Of a stretch of DNA of 64,000 bases, positions 35,549 through 45,225 are shown one piece after another. The DNA comes from an uncultured Sphingomonadales bacterium (GTDB lineage Bacteria; Pseudomonadota; Alphaproteobacteria; Sphingomonadales; Sphingomonadaceae): contig CAIMDB010000035.1 in NCBI GenBank assembly GCA_903839675.1, positions 1 to 64,000 of the forward strand. Direction: 5' to 3'. A model generated the notes under the pieces. The model was not told the origin of the DNA. It ran no database searches and was given only the letters and a program-made list of their open reading frames with translations. The translations under genes were made by a program, and so were the position numbers. Numbering within the stretch: the first letter of the stretch is position 1; each line of letters begins with the position of its first letter.

Positions 35549-35577
35549 TGGTCAGGCAGAACGGGGACGCTATAGCG

Positions 35578-36342
35578 ATGGCCATGGACAATGACCGGAT
35601 CTGGACTGCAGGCATCGCGATTATCGGCGACGAAATTCTCTCAGGCCGTACGCAGGATAAGAATATTTCCCAGATCGCGCTCTGGCTGAACCTCCAGGGC
35701 ATTCGCCTGCGCGAAGTCCGCGTCATCCCTGACATTGAAGATGAGATTGTGGATGCGGTCAATGCGCTCCGGTCTCGCTATGACTATCTCTTTACAACGG
35801 GCGGCATCGGGCCAACCCATGACGACATCACCGTTGATGCCATTGCCAAGGCGCTGAACGTCGGTGTGGTCCACCATCCCGAAGCCAGCGCGATGCTAAC
35901 GGCCTATTATGAAAATCGCGGCGGCATAACAGAGGCGCGCTTGCGCATGGCCCGCGTGCCTGATGGCGCGGAACTCATCCCCAACCGCATGTCGGGCGCG
36001 CCCGGCATCCGATATGGCAACATCTTCATCATGGCCGGTGTGCCGCATATTACGGCTGGCATGCTCGATGCGCTCACAGGGACCCTGCAGGGCGGACTGC
36101 CGCTCCTCTCAGAAACGGTCGGATGCTGGGTGGCTGAAAGCGAGATCGCAGAGATGTTGGCCATGGTCGAGCGGACGCATGAAGGCACGCAAATCGGCAG
36201 CTACCCCTTCTTTCGGGAAGGCAAGGTCGGTACGAACTTCGTGATCCGGTCAGTCGACAGCGATACACTCAAAATTTGCGCCTCGGCTTTGATCGCCGAA
36301 CTTGCGGCCCTTAGTCGCGAAGGCACGCTCGGCGGAATCTAG
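35578..36342 (+). CDS. CinA-like molybdopterin-binding domain protein
   Basis: A 254-residue protein of the MoCF-biosynthesis/CinA N-terminal domain family. GIAIIGDEILSGRTQDKN near the start and FTTGGIGPTHDDIT (about 76-89) are diagnostic of the nucleotide or molybdopterin binding fold. It lacks the C-terminal amidohydrolase domain of full CinA (about 160 residues), so a nicotinamide-mononucleotide deamidase role is not supported. I chose ATG at 35578 (35584 is also possible), since the longer frame runs antisense through flp. Function within the family is not settled; related proteins are linked to competence and cofactor repair. Confidence 0.85.
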   Translation: MAMDNDRIWTAGIAIIGDEILSGRTQDKNISQIALWLNLQGIRLREVRVIPDIEDEIVDAVNALRSRYDYLFTTGGIGPTHDDITVDAIAKALNVGVVHHPEASAMLTAYYENRGGITEARLRMARVPDGAELIPNRMSGAPGIRYGNIFIMAGVPHITAGMLDALTGTLQGGLPLLSETVGCWVAESEIAEMLAMVERTHEGTQIGSYPFFREGKVGTNFVIRSVDSDTLKICASALIAELAALSREGTLGGI

Positions 36343-36513
36343 CGCCGCTGCGACAGCAAAGGCAGCACTTCAAAACCTGCATTGTCGAAAATCTGCTGCG
36401 GCCTGTCCAGCTATGGGTGCTGCTTCCGACCACTTTTTGGCAGGGAGGCACCGGAACTTAACCTTTCCAGGTCATGAAGGTCACATCCAATTTGGGGCGC
36501 GTGGACTTCACCG

Positions 36514-37773
36514 ATGGAAATGTTTGGTACCGCAAAATCACTCGAGGCGGCCATTGCGGCCGCGACGCCTGCGCCGGTGTCTGTCATCGAAGGCGATATT
36601 GACCGGGTCACGCTTCAGAACTTTCTGAAGGGCATCAAAACAGCCTCACTTTCAAACGCGGTTCCGTTCTTCCTGATCGGGCTGTGCGGACTCAGCCTCG
36701 ACAATTGGCAGCCGCTTGCGCTCATCGTGCTCTTGGCCGCCGCCGTTCTGTGCACGATGTGGATCACGGCAGGAAAAATTCAGCGCGACCTCGAAACTGG
36801 CGACGCCTCCCGGGCGATCCGGCTCTACCAGGTCCTGTCCGTTGTGTCGGGCGGCCTTTGGGGTGCGATGATGGCGCCCGTTGCACACACGCTTGGCACG
36901 AATATCGAATCGATGTTCGTTTGCATTGTGATCATTGCGTCGGCGATGATTACCTGTGTCGTCTGTGCGGACCAGCGGCGTTTTGCTTTGCCGTTTTTAG
37001 CTGGCCTTGAGCTTGTGCTTGTGCCCGTATCGCTGTGGCATAGCGACGTCATCGGCTTGATCCCGACGATTGCCACGCTCGGCCTTGTTCCCGTCGCGCT
37101 GACGCTCACAAACGTCGTCCGCACCCAAACGCGCCTGATTGTCCGAACGCAATTGGAGAACGAGCTGCTGGCCGATCAGCTCGGCATTGCCTTGAAGAAG
37201 GCCGAGTTTGTCGCCAATCGCGACAGCCTGACCGGGCTTTTGAACCGCCGAGCGTTCGAGGCGGCGGCGGAGGAAATGAGGTTGATCGGCGGCAATGACG
37301 CAAAGCTGGCCATCATTCTCGTCGATCTCGACCACTTCAAATCAATCAACGACAGTTACGGTCACCCAATGGGCGACGAAGTGCTCAAGTCCACCGCGAC
37401 CCTGATCCAGGAAGTCACCGGCCCAATGTCACTCATTGGTCGGGGAGACGGCGCCGTTGCGCGCTGGGGTGGAGAGGAATTCATCCTGCTCCTGTCCAAT
37501 TGTTCGCTCAACCATGCCACAGAAACGGCAGAGCTCATCCGAGCCCGGCTCCACCGTGAGCGCCCATCCTACTGGCCGCTCGACATGTCAGTCAGTGGTT
37601 CCTTCGGTATCGCAGACTGGTCCGACGATATCGGTTTACATCAGGCAATCAGCATGGCCGATCAAGCCATGTACAGTGCCAAAGTCGGTGGCCGAAACCG
37701 CAGCTGCGTCTTTCATGAAGATGGATGCTTGCCCGTCATGCAGAAAAAGCCGGAGGACATGGTTCAAGCCTGA
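36514..37773 (+). CDS. Membrane-anchored diguanylate cyclase (GGDEF)
   Basis: A 419-residue protein with about five or six membrane helices in residues 45-210, a short coiled linker (LENELLADQLGIALKKAEF) and a C-terminal GGDEF domain (about 235-400). The active-site motif is RWGGEEF, and LVDLDHFKSINDSYGHPMGD is intact, so it should make cyclic di-GMP from GTP. The product-inhibition site is degenerate: RxxD is replaced by RGDG, with the Asp one residue early. It is not obviously in an operon. Cyclic di-GMP made here could act on exopolysaccharide or pili genes, but that link is only positional. Confidence 0.93.
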   Translation: MEMFGTAKSLEAAIAAATPAPVSVIEGDIDRVTLQNFLKGIKTASLSNAVPFFLIGLCGLSLDNWQPLALIVLLAAAVLCTMWITAGKIQRDLETGDASRAIRLYQVLSVVSGGLWGAMMAPVAHTLGTNIESMFVCIVIIASAMITCVVCADQRRFALPFLAGLELVLVPVSLWHSDVIGLIPTIATLGLVPVALTLTNVVRTQTRLIVRTQLENELLADQLGIALKKAEFVANRDSLTGLLNRRAFEAAAEEMRLIGGNDAKLAIILVDLDHFKSINDSYGHPMGDEVLKSTATLIQEVTGPMSLIGRGDGAVARWGGEEFILLLSNCSLNHATETAELIRARLHRERPSYWPLDMSVSGSFGIADWSDDIGLHQAISMADQAMYSAKVGGRNRSCVFHEDGCLPVMQKKPEDMVQA

Positions 37774-37799
37774 GACGGGAAGCCTCATCTGCACAGAAA

Positions 37800-37873
37800 T
37801 GGAGCGGGTGAAGGGAATCGAACCCTCGTCTTAAGCTTGGGAAGCTTCTGCTCTACCATTGAGCTACACCCGC
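37800..37873 (-). tRNA. tRNA-Gly (anticodon CCC)
   Basis: A 74-base tRNA reading on the minus strand, from GCGGGTG (5' acceptor strand) to CACCCGC, discriminator T and an encoded CCA (37800-37802 on the plus strand read TGG). D-arm, T-arm (GGGTTCGATTC) and a 7-base anticodon loop TTCCCAA are clear; anticodon CCC reads GGG glycine codons. Base pair 27-43 of the anticodon stem is a G-A mismatch. It differs from the tRNA at 42194 at only three positions. Confidence 0.95.
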
Positions 37874-38082
37874 GCGACGTGCGATGAGCGGCGCGAATGG
37901 CATAACCATAGCACCGCGGTCAATCGAATGGTTGGGTTGATTGCGCCGTTTTGCTGCTGCGGGGTTGCCTTTTTTGCTCTCCCTGAATAAAGCCCGCGTC
38001 TTCCGCACGATTGTAATGCGATCGGCCTGGCTGAAAGGGCTGCCATGGCTGATGCGAAATCGTCGAATTCGAAAGGACGAAA

Positions 38083-38286
38083 ATGCCCAAACTGAAGACC
38101 AAGAGTGGCGTTAAGAAGCGCTTCACTCTCACCGCAACTGGAAAGTTGAAGCACGGCGTCGCCGGTAAGCGCCACCGCCTTATCAGCCACAACGGCAAGT
38201 ATATCCGCCAAAATCGTGGCACGTCAGTCCTGTCCAGCGCCGATACGGCGACGGTCAAGGCCTGGGCCCCCTACGGCCTGAAGTAA
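38083..38286 (+). CDS. rpmI: 50S ribosomal protein bL35
   Basis: A 67-residue basic ribosomal protein with the family start MPKLKTKSGVKKRFTLTATG and a Lys/Arg-rich centre (GKRHRLISHNGKY). It is paired with bL20, and both belong to the large subunit. The usual partner infC (IF3) is not upstream here: the next gene on that side is a tRNA-Gly on the other strand. The 200-base upstream region is the only place for a promoter and, if it exists, an L20-type autoregulatory leader; I did not find a defined structure. AAGGAC precedes the ATG. Confidence 0.98.
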   Translation: MPKLKTKSGVKKRFTLTATGKLKHGVAGKRHRLISHNGKYIRQNRGTSVLSSADTATVKAWAPYGLK

Positions 38287-38299
38287 GGAGCGCTAGACT

Positions 38300-38665
38300 A
38301 TGTCACGCATCAAGCGCGGTACGACCACGCACGCCAAGCACAAGCGCATCCTGAAGGACGCGAAGGGCTATTTTGGTCGTCGCAAGAACACGATTCGCGT
38401 CGCACGTCAGGCCGTCGAAAAGGCCGGCCAGTACGCTTATCGCGACCGTAAGGCGAAGAAGCGCACATTCCGCGCGCTTTGGATCCAGCGTATTAACGCC
38501 GCTGTCCGTGCAGAAGGCCTGACCTATGGTCAGTTCATGCATGGCCTGAAGCTCGCCGGTGTCGAACTGGACCGCAAGGTTCTGGCCGATCTCGCCATGA
38601 ATGAAGGTGCTTCGTTTAGCACCATCATCGCGCAGGCGAAGGCGGCGCTGCCTCAGGCAGCCTAA
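38300..38665 (+). CDS. rplT: 50S ribosomal protein bL20
   Basis: A 121-residue large-subunit assembly protein. The family start [19 protein letters not shown] and the conserved [20 protein letters not shown] segment are present. It begins 13 bases after rpmI. bL20 binds 23S rRNA early and in some bacteria represses its own operon by binding mRNA. A strong hairpin separates it from pheS. Confidence 0.98.
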   Translation: MSRIKRGTTTHAKHKRILKDAKGYFGRRKNTIRVARQAVEKAGQYAYRDRKAKKRTFRALWIQRINAAVRAEGLTYGQFMHGLKLAGVELDRKVLADLAMNEGASFSTIIAQAKAALPQAA

Positions 38666-38686
38666 CAGCCGAATTTCGATAATGTG

Positions 38687-38725
38687 CAAATGGGCGTGAA
38701 CGGCATTGCCGTTCGCGCCCATTTG
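38687..38725 (+). promoter_or_regulatory. Long hairpin between rplT and pheS
   Basis: An 18-base arm (38687-38704, starting CAAATGGGCG) pairs with 38708-38725 around a 3-base loop, with one T-G wobble. The stem is very stable but lacks a following T run, so it may be a weak or factor-aided terminator, an RNA processing or stability element, or an attenuation hairpin for pheST. It starts 21 bases after the rplT stop and ends 16 bases before the pheS start. Confidence 0.7.
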
Positions 38726-38741
38726 CTTATCAGGCGAACCC

Positions 38742-39824
38742 ATGACCGATATCGCAACACTCCAATCGCAAGCCATCAGCGCCATTGACGCGGCCGCCAC
38801 GCTCGACGCCGTAGAGGCTGCCCGCATTGATCTGCTGGGCAAGCAAGGCAGCATCTCTGCCCTGCTCAAAACGCTGGGGCAGATGTCTCCGGAAGAACGG
38901 CAGGTGCAAGGCCCGGCCATCAACGGACTGCGCGAGGCGGTGACGGGCGCGATTGCGGCGAAGAAATCGGCATTGGAAGCCGCCGTCCTCGACGCGCGCT
39001 TGGCGACCGAGCGGCTCGACATGACGCTGCCCGCGTCAGATGCGCCGCAGGGCTCTATCCACCCGGTCAGCCAGGTGATGGATGAACTCGCAGAGATTTT
39101 CGCGGATATGGGCTTTGCCGTCGCTGAAGGTCCCGAGATTGAGGACGACTGGCACAATTTTACGGCGCTCAACATTCCGGAAACGCATCCGGCGCGCGCG
39201 ATGCACGACACCTTCTACTTCCCCGACGACAAGGCGGTGGACGGCAAGAAGATGCTGCTGCGCACCCACACATCGCCGGTGCAAATCCGCACGATGCTCA
39301 ACCAGAAGCCGCCCATCCGCATCATCGCGCCGGGCCGTGTTTATCGGTCGGACAGCGACGCGACGCACACCCCGATGTTCCACCAAATCGAAGGCCTCGT
39401 CATCGACAAGGGCATTCACCTCGGCCATCTGAAATGGACGCTGGAGACCTTCCTCAAGGCCTTCTTCGAGCGCGATGATGTCGTGCTGCGTCTGCGCCCG
39501 AGCTATTTCCCCTTCACCGAACCGAGCGCGGAGGTCGATGTCGGCTACACCGTTGTGAACGGTAAGCGTGTGATCGGTGGGTCAGACGGCTGGATGGAAG
39601 TGCTCGGCTCCGGCATGGTCCACCCGCGCGTCATCGAAGCCTGCGGGCTCGACCCTAATGAATATCAAGGCTTTGCCTTTGGCACCGGCGTCGACCGGCT
39701 CGCCATGCTCAAATACGGGATGGATGATTTGCGCGCCTTCTTCGACGGTGATTTGCGCTGGCTCAAGCACTACGGTTTTGCGGCACTCGATGTCCCCACT
39801 TTGAGCGGAGGAGTCGGCGCATGA
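38742..39824 (+). CDS. pheS: Phenylalanyl-tRNA synthetase alpha subunit
   Basis: The catalytic subunit of the alpha2-beta2 enzyme that charges tRNA-Phe. It is 360 residues from ATG at 38742, with an N-terminal coiled coil (residues 1-90) and a class II core containing the motif 2 region [18 protein letters not shown] and motif 3 [17 protein letters not shown]. The more upstream ATG is inside the hairpin region and is rejected. It overlaps pheT by four bases (ATGA), and the two are translated together. Translation may be linked to bL20 through the shared transcript. Confidence 0.98.
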   Translation: MTDIATLQSQAISAIDAAATLDAVEAARIDLLGKQGSISALLKTLGQMSPEERQVQGPAINGLREAVTGAIAAKKSALEAAVLDARLATERLDMTLPASDAPQGSIHPVSQVMDELAEIFADMGFAVAEGPEIEDDWHNFTALNIPETHPARAMHDTFYFPDDKAVDGKKMLLRTHTSPVQIRTMLNQKPPIRIIAPGRVYRSDSDATHTPMFHQIEGLVIDKGIHLGHLKWTLETFLKAFFERDDVVLRLRPSYFPFTEPSAEVDVGYTVVNGKRVIGGSDGWMEVLGSGMVHPRVIEACGLDPNEYQGFAFGTGVDRLAMLKYGMDDLRAFFDGDLRWLKHYGFAALDVPTLSGGVGA

Positions 39825-42184
39825 AATTCTCGCTTAGCTGGCTGAAAGCCCATCTCGATACAGACGCGACCATTCAGGACGTTGCCGACGTGCTCAACCG
39901 TATTGGCCTTGAAGTCGAAGGCATTGAGAACCCGGCGGACCGCCTGAAGGGCTTTACCGTCGCCAAGGTGCTGACGGCGGACCGCCACCCGCAGGCGGAC
40001 AAGCTTCAGGTCCTCACGGTCGATGCGGGCAATGGCCCACTTCAGGTCGTCTGCGGTGCGCCCAATGCGCGTGCGGGCCTTGTCGGCGTGTTCGGTATTG
40101 AAGGCGCGGTGGTACCCGCCAACGGCATGGTGCTGAAGAAGGCCGCGATCCGCGGCGTTGAATCGAACGGCATGATGTGTTCGACGCGTGAGCTAGAATT
40201 GGGTGATGACCATGACGGCATCATTGAGCTTCCCGCCGATGCACCGGTCGGCACAGCCTTTGCCGATTATGCACAGCTCGATGATGCTGTGATCGATGTT
40301 GCCATCACGCCCAACAGGCAGGACTGCATGGGTGTGCGCGGTATTGCCCGCGATCTGGCGGCGGCGGGCCTCGGCACGCTGAAGCCGCTTGTGGTCCCAT
40401 CCGTTAACGGCAGTTTCCCCTGCCCGACCGAAATCCGCACCGATGACCCTGATGGCTGCCCGGCCTTTTACGGTCGCGTGATCATGGGCGTGACAAACGG
40501 CGCCTCGCCGGACTGGATGCAGGCACGCCTCAAGGCTGCGGGACAGCGCCCGATCTCAGCACTCGTCGATATCACCAACTATGTCATGCTCGATCATGGC
40601 CGCCCGAGCCATGCTTATGATCTGGCAAAGCTAACGGGTGCCGTTGTGGCCCGCCGTGCGCAGGATGGCGAAACCGTCACCGCGCTCAACGGCAAAGACT
40701 TCACGCTCACTACCGAGATGACCGTCATCGCCGATGACGCAGGTGTGCACGACATTGCAGGCATCATGGGTGGCGAGCATTCGGGCTGCGCCGACGACAC
40801 GGCCGACGTCCTGCTTGAAGTCGCCTATTTCACACCGGAACGCATTGCAAAGACCGGCCAAAAGCTTGCGCTGACTTCAGACGCGCGCACCCGCTTTGAG
40901 CGCGGCGTCGATCCCGCTTTCCTCGACGATGCAGTTGCGATCATCACGCAGCTGATCGTCGACATCTGCGGCGGTGAAGCATCGGAAATCGTTCGCGCAG
41001 GCGAACCGCCGCTGGCCGCGAAAACCGTCACTTATGACACCGCGTTATGCGCAAAGCTGGGTGGCATTGATGTGGCGGCGGACAAACAGGCGGAGATCCT
41101 GAAATCGCTCGGCTTCACAGTATCCGGCGCAGCAGTCACTGTCCCAAGCTGGCGCCGCGATGTGGACGGTCCGGCGGATCTGGTGGAAGAAGTCGTCCGC
41201 ATGGTCGGGCTCGACAATGTCCCCTCCACGCCGCTGCCCCGCGCAGACGGCGTCGCCAAACCAACCGCCACACCCTTGCAGAAGCTGGAGCGCAAGATGC
41301 GCCGTGCGGCAGCCGCACTCGGCCTCAACGAAGCCATCAACTGGTCCTTCCTCTCCGAGAAGGAGGCAAATGCTGTCGGTGGGGGGACTTGGGTTCTGGA
41401 AAACCCGATCAGCGAGGACATGAAGGTCATGCGCCCATCGCTGCTTCCCGGCCTCCTGTCTGCCGTGCGCCGTAACCTTGATCGCGGCGCAAGCTCGGTC
41501 CAGCTGTTTGAGATTGGCCGGCGCTATCTGGCCGATGGCGAGCATCCGACGCTTGTCTGCGTGATGGCAGGCGAAAAGAAAGAGCGGGGCTGGCAGGTAA
41601 GTAAGGCAAAAGTCTTTGATGCGTTTGATGCAAAGGCTGTTGCGCTCTCTCTGCTTCGGACTGCGGGCGCTCCCGTCGATAACTTGCAGATCATGGGGGA
41701 AGCAGGCGACGTCTATCACCCCGGCCAGTCTGCAACGCTTCGGCTTGGTCCAAAGAACCAAATTGCCAGCTTTGGGATGCTGCACCCGTCAATTTTGAAG
41801 GCGTTCGATATCGACGTCCCCGTCGTCGCATGCGGCATCCATCTCGATGCCATCCCCGCAAAGCGCGGGACCGGCTTCATGCGTCCGGCCTTCACACCCC
41901 CTGCCCTGCAGGCCGTGAAGCGCGACTTTGCTTTCCTCGTGGCAGCGGACCTGCCCGCAGGCGATCTTGTCCGCACCATCAAGGGCGCGGACAAAGACAA
42001 CATCGTCGCGGCGCGCCTGTTTGATCAGTTCGCGGGACAAGGTGTGCCGGAGGGGCAGAAATCCCTCGCCGTCGAAATCACACTCCAGCCGAGTGAGAAG
42101 AGCTATGGCGAAGAGGACCTAAAGGCGATTGCCGACAAGGTTGTCGCGGCGGCGTCAAAGCTGGGGGCGGTGCTGCGCGGTTAG
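39821..42184 (+). CDS. pheT: Phenylalanyl-tRNA synthetase beta subunit
   Basis: The large subunit (787 residues) of the Phe-tRNA synthetase. Domains in order: an N-terminal tRNA-binding EMAP-like domain (about 40-150, with [11 protein letters not shown]), B3/B4 editing region, B5 DNA-like domain (about 400-475), a catalytic-like fold, and the C-terminal FDX-ACB anticodon-binding domain (about 695-787, RDFAFLV then VAARLFDQF). Length is normal. It ends nine bases before the minus-strand tRNA-Gly, which is transcribed toward it. No frameshift or missing block was seen. Confidence 0.98.
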   Translation: MKFSLSWLKAHLDTDATIQDVADVLNRIGLEVEGIENPADRLKGFTVAKVLTADRHPQADKLQVLTVDAGNGPLQVVCGAPNARAGLVGVFGIEGAVVPANGMVLKKAAIRGVESNGMMCSTRELELGDDHDGIIELPADAPVGTAFADYAQLDDAVIDVAITPNRQDCMGVRGIARDLAAAGLGTLKPLVVPSVNGSFPCPTEIRTDDPDGCPAFYGRVIMGVTNGASPDWMQARLKAAGQRPISALVDITNYVMLDHGRPSHAYDLAKLTGAVVARRAQDGETVTALNGKDFTLTTEMTVIADDAGVHDIAGIMGGEHSGCADDTADVLLEVAYFTPERIAKTGQKLALTSDARTRFERGVDPAFLDDAVAIITQLIVDICGGEASEIVRAGEPPLAAKTVTYDTALCAKLGGIDVAADKQAEILKSLGFTVSGAAVTVPSWRRDVDGPADLVEEVVRMVGLDNVPSTPLPRADGVAKPTATPLQKLERKMRRAAAALGLNEAINWSFLSEKEANAVGGGTWVLENPISEDMKVMRPSLLPGLLSAVRRNLDRGASSVQLFEIGRRYLADGEHPTLVCVMAGEKKERGWQVSKAKVFDAFDAKAVALSLLRTAGAPVDNLQIMGEAGDVYHPGQSATLRLGPKNQIASFGMLHPSILKAFDIDVPVVACGIHLDAIPAKRGTGFMRPAFTPPALQAVKRDFAFLVAADLPAGDLVRTIKGADKDNIVAARLFDQFAGQGVPEGQKSLAVEITLQPSEKSYGEEDLKAIADKVVAAASKLGAVLRG

Positions 42185-42193
42185 AGATGGCGT

Positions 42194-42267
42194 TGGAGCG
42201 GGTGAAGGGAATCGAACCCTCGTCGTAAGCTTGGAAGGCTTCTGCTCTACCATTGAGCTACACCCGC
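42194..42267 (-). tRNA. tRNA-Gly (anticodon TCC)
   Basis: A 74-base tRNA on the minus strand with encoded CCA. It is identical to the tRNA-Gly at 37800 except at three positions. The anticodon loop CTTCCAA gives anticodon TCC, which reads GGA (and GGG by wobble). The acceptor stem GCGGGTG/CACCCGC and discriminator T are the same. Both copies share the G-A mismatch at 27-43. Confidence 0.95.
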
Positions 42268-42362
42268 GCCGATGCTCTAACGTCATGAGCGCGCCGCCAT
42301 TGCCATTGCGGGCGGGGCGGCGTCAACCAGTTTCGGTTCTTTTCGTCCGAGCTTGAGACGGG

Positions 42363-42845
42363 CTAAAGCGTGAAAGCGGCCGCCGCCAGCAACAATGTGA
42401 GCAGACCCAAGCCGACCGACAGGTGCGATCGGAGCCGAACCCAACCGTCCGGTAAGGGAAGCTTCAAGGCCATTTCTCGATCCACCACCGGGCTGGCAAG
42501 CAAGCACAGGCCGAGGACAATCAGAGAAGGTCCAGGCCACGTCCAGCCAAAGATCCACGGCACATAGGTCGCAAGTCCGATGAGGCTTGGAAGGACAGCT
42601 GCCACATAGACCCAGCGCGGCGCCTGCGGGTTGCTGATACCGACGCCCCACCAGACACCGCCTAGAAAGCTGAAAATCAACGCCGCATAGCCATAACCGC
42701 CTGCCAGCGCGATCCAGCGCGTTTCAGGATCAGCCAGCAGAATGATCGCCAAAACCTGCGGCAATTGCCCTGCATAGCCGAGAAGCCGCGCGCGACGTTG
42801 AAGAGCGGGTTGTTCAAACATGTGAGCTTGGTCATGCGCTTTCAT
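42363..42845 (-). CDS. DUF3429 membrane protein
   Basis: A 160-residue inner-membrane protein with about five hydrophobic segments. The motif FSFLGGVWWGVG near residues 58-70 and the early LLGYAGQLPQVL block are typical of the DUF3429 family, which has no established function. It is transcribed away from pntB, with a 168-base gap between their starts. That gap contains CGGAAT (42884-42889) mirrored by ATTCCG (42896-42901), a possible operator. I see no clue to substrate. Confidence 0.88.
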   Translation of the reverse strand: MKAHDQAHMFEQPALQRRARLLGYAGQLPQVLAIILLADPETRWIALAGGYGYAALIFSFLGGVWWGVGISNPQAPRWVYVAAVLPSLIGLATYVPWIFGWTWPGPSLIVLGLCLLASPVVDREMALKLPLPDGWVRLRSHLSVGLGLLTLLLAAAAFTL

Positions 42846-43013
42846 GACTGTGCGTTCAACCTGTCAAATGGACCACAGCAGTGCGGAATCGATGCATTCC
42901 GACGCGATCACGTCTTTTGCAGGACTGTGCCGCCAAAAACCGGTGACAAGTTGATTTACCGTCCCTAATCCTCTGCCAAACAACAACGCTACGCCAACGG
43001 GGGCAGGACATTC

Positions 43014-44429
43014 ATGCACGCCGCATCTGCACAACCTTCATGGGTCATGCTCGCCTATTTGCTTTCCGGGGTGTTCTTCATCCTCGCTCTGCGTGGGCTG
43101 TCATCGCCCGCCACATCGCGGCGCGGCAACCGGTTCGGCATGGCGGGCATGCTGATTGCCGTGGTCACCACATTGCTGACCCACGAATGGGCGACCCTTC
43201 CTGAAATCTTGGGCGCGATTGCGATTGGTGGCGGCATCGGCTGGATCACGGCCCGCAAGATCGCGATGACGGACATGCCGCAGCTTGTTGCGGCGTTCCA
43301 CTCGCTGGTCGGCTTGGCCGCTGTGCTGGTCGCCGCTGCGGCCTTCCTTGAGCCTGCAAACTTCGGGATCGCAGGTCCCGATGGCATGATCCACGCGGTT
43401 AGCCGGATTGAGATGGGACTTGGCATCGCGATTGGCGCGATCACCTTCTCAGGATCAGTCATCGCCTTCCTGAAACTGAACGGCAATATGTCCGGCGCGC
43501 CCATCATGTTGCCCGGTCGTCATTTCATCAACCTTGGTACGCTGGCAGCGATCCTCGGGCTTATCGGCTATTTCCTGACCGACCAGAGCCCTTGGATTTT
43601 CTGGACGATTACCGCGCTCAGCTTCCTCATCGGTTTCTTGCTAATCATTCCGATTGGCGGGGCGGACATGCCGGTCGTCGTGTCGATGCTCAACAGCTAT
43701 TCGGGCTGGGCAGCCGCAGCCATGGGCTTCACCCTTGGCAATAGCGCGATGATCATCACCGGCGCGTTGGTCGGCTCGTCGGGTGCGATCCTCAGCTACA
43801 TCATGTGCAAGGCAATGAACCGCAGCTTCCTGAGCGTGATCGCGGGCGGCTTTGGCGCGGAAGCCTCGGCCGGCGGCGGTGAAGCTAAGGAACAGCGCCC
43901 CTGGAAGCGGGGTTCGGCGGAAGACGCGGCCTTCCTGCTTAAGGAAGCCGAACAGGTCATTATCGTGCCCGGCTATGGCATGGCCGTTGCGCAAGCGCAG
44001 CACATTCTGCGTGAAATGGGCGACCTTCTGAAAAAGGAAGGCGTGCGCGTAAAATACGCCATTCATCCCGTCGCTGGACGTATGCCCGGCCATATGAACG
44101 TGCTGCTTGCCGAAGCGAACGTGCCCTATGACGAGGTCTTCGAACTCGAAGACATCAACAGCGAATTTGCCCAGACCGATGTCGCCTTCATCATCGGCGC
44201 GAACGACGTGGTGAACCCTGCGGCGAAGACCGACAAGTCCTCCCCCATTTATGGCATGCCCGTTTTCGACGTGGACAAGGCCAAGACCATCATGTTCATC
44301 AAGCGCTCTATGGGCGGCGTCGGCTATGCCGGTGTCGACAATGACGTGTTTTATATGGACCAGACCATGATGCTCCTCGCGGACGCGAAGAAGATGGTCG
44401 AAGACATCGTCAAATCGCTGCAGCACTGA
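43014..44429 (+). CDS. pntB: NAD(P) transhydrogenase subunit beta
   Basis: The membrane and NADP-binding part of the proton-translocating transhydrogenase that makes NADPH from NADH using proton-motive force. Its 471 residues hold about nine membrane helices (residues 10-250) and a C-terminal NADP domain with VPGYGMAVAQAQ (about 319-330) and the IGANDVVNPAA loop. The domain is complete. The partner subunit PntA, normally directly upstream, is not in this window; the upstream neighbour is an unrelated gene in the other direction. The hisN gene follows 7 bases downstream, so the two are probably co-transcribed. Confidence 0.96.
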   Translation: MHAASAQPSWVMLAYLLSGVFFILALRGLSSPATSRRGNRFGMAGMLIAVVTTLLTHEWATLPEILGAIAIGGGIGWITARKIAMTDMPQLVAAFHSLVGLAAVLVAAAAFLEPANFGIAGPDGMIHAVSRIEMGLGIAIGAITFSGSVIAFLKLNGNMSGAPIMLPGRHFINLGTLAAILGLIGYFLTDQSPWIFWTITALSFLIGFLLIIPIGGADMPVVVSMLNSYSGWAAAAMGFTLGNSAMIITGALVGSSGAILSYIMCKAMNRSFLSVIAGGFGAEASAGGGEAKEQRPWKRGSAEDAAFLLKEAEQVIIVPGYGMAVAQAQHILREMGDLLKKEGVRVKYAIHPVAGRMPGHMNVLLAEANVPYDEVFELEDINSEFAQTDVAFIIGANDVVNPAAKTDKSSPIYGMPVFDVDKAKTIMFIKRSMGGVGYAGVDNDVFYMDQTMMLLADAKKMVEDIVKSLQH

Positions 44430-44436
44430 TCCGCAG

Positions 44437-45225
44437 ATGAGCATGGAAACCGATCTCGCGCTGGCCAACGCACTCGCGGACGCCGCGGGCCCGGCCATCC
44501 GGCCGTATTTCCGAGGCGCCTTCGGGCTGGAGACAAAGGCGGATGCCTCCCCCGTCACGCTGGCCGACCGCGCGGCGGAAGAGGTCATGCGTAAACTGCT
44601 GGCCAGCGAGGCCCCGCGCGATGGCATCATCGGCGAGGAATTCGGCAGCGAGCGCGCGGATGCCAGCCGCGTCTGGGTGCTCGACCCGATTGACGGCACG
44701 ACAAGCTTTGTCGCCGGTCGCCCGATCTTCGGCACGCTCATCGCGCTGTTGCAGGATGGCTGGCCGGTGCTGGGCATCATTGATCAACCCATTGCCGGTG
44801 AACGCTGGGTCGGCGCCATCGGACAGCCCACGACCTTCAATGGCGCGCCTGCGCGTACCCGCCGGTGCCGTGCACTTGATGACGCTGTGCTCGGGACGAC
44901 CAGCCCGCACCTCTTCAGCGCGCATGAGGCAGACCATTTCCTCTCACTCGCCGCCAAAGTCGCGCGGCGGCGGATCATCTATGGCGGGGATTGCTACAAT
45001 TATGGCCTCGTCGCGAGCGGCCATGTCGACCTTGTGGTGGAAGCAGGCCTCAAGCTGCATGACTTCGCCGCCCTCGTTCCCGTTATCGAAGGCGCAGGCG
45101 GCACGGTGTGCGACTGGTCTGGCCATGTGCTCAACGCCGACTCAGGCGGCGATGTCATCGCGCTGGGCGATCCAGCCCGGCTCGATGATGTGCTCGAAGC
45201 CCTTGGCCATGCCAACTGCGGCTAA
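44437..45225 (+). CDS. hisN: Histidinol-phosphatase (inositol monophosphatase type)
   Basis: A 262-residue magnesium-dependent phosphatase of the IMPase fold. Motif A is VLDPIDGTTSFVAGRP (about 87-102), and GGDCYNYGLVASGHVDLV is the second metal-binding block. Alphaproteobacteria without HisB use this kind of enzyme for the histidinol-phosphate step of histidine synthesis, and the sequence resembles that subgroup (HisN) more than CysQ or SuhB. It follows pntB by seven bases and its stop abuts the stop of the convergent OmpA-like gene. Substrate preference is inferred from similarity by eye. Confidence 0.85.
   Translation: MSMETDLALANALADAAGPAIRPYFRGAFGLETKADASPVTLADRAAEEVMRKLLASEAPRDGIIGEEFGSERADASRVWVLDPIDGTTSFVAGRPIFGTLIALLQDGWPVLGIIDQPIAGERWVGAIGQPTTFNGAPARTRRCRALDDAVLGTTSPHLFSAHEADHFLSLAAKVARRRIIYGGDCYNYGLVASGHVDLVVEAGLKLHDFAALVPVIEGAGGTVCDWSGHVLNADSGGDVIALGDPARLDDVLEALGHANCG

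Noticed and set aside
35116-35577. N-terminal extension of the cinA-like frame, reading antisense through flp.
   Set aside because: The extension overlaps a real pilin gene and its terminator, and the family motif begins just after 35578.
43641-44780. 379-codon minus-strand frame opposite pntB and hisN.
   Set aside because: Covers the ends of two conserved plus-strand genes; no domain seen.
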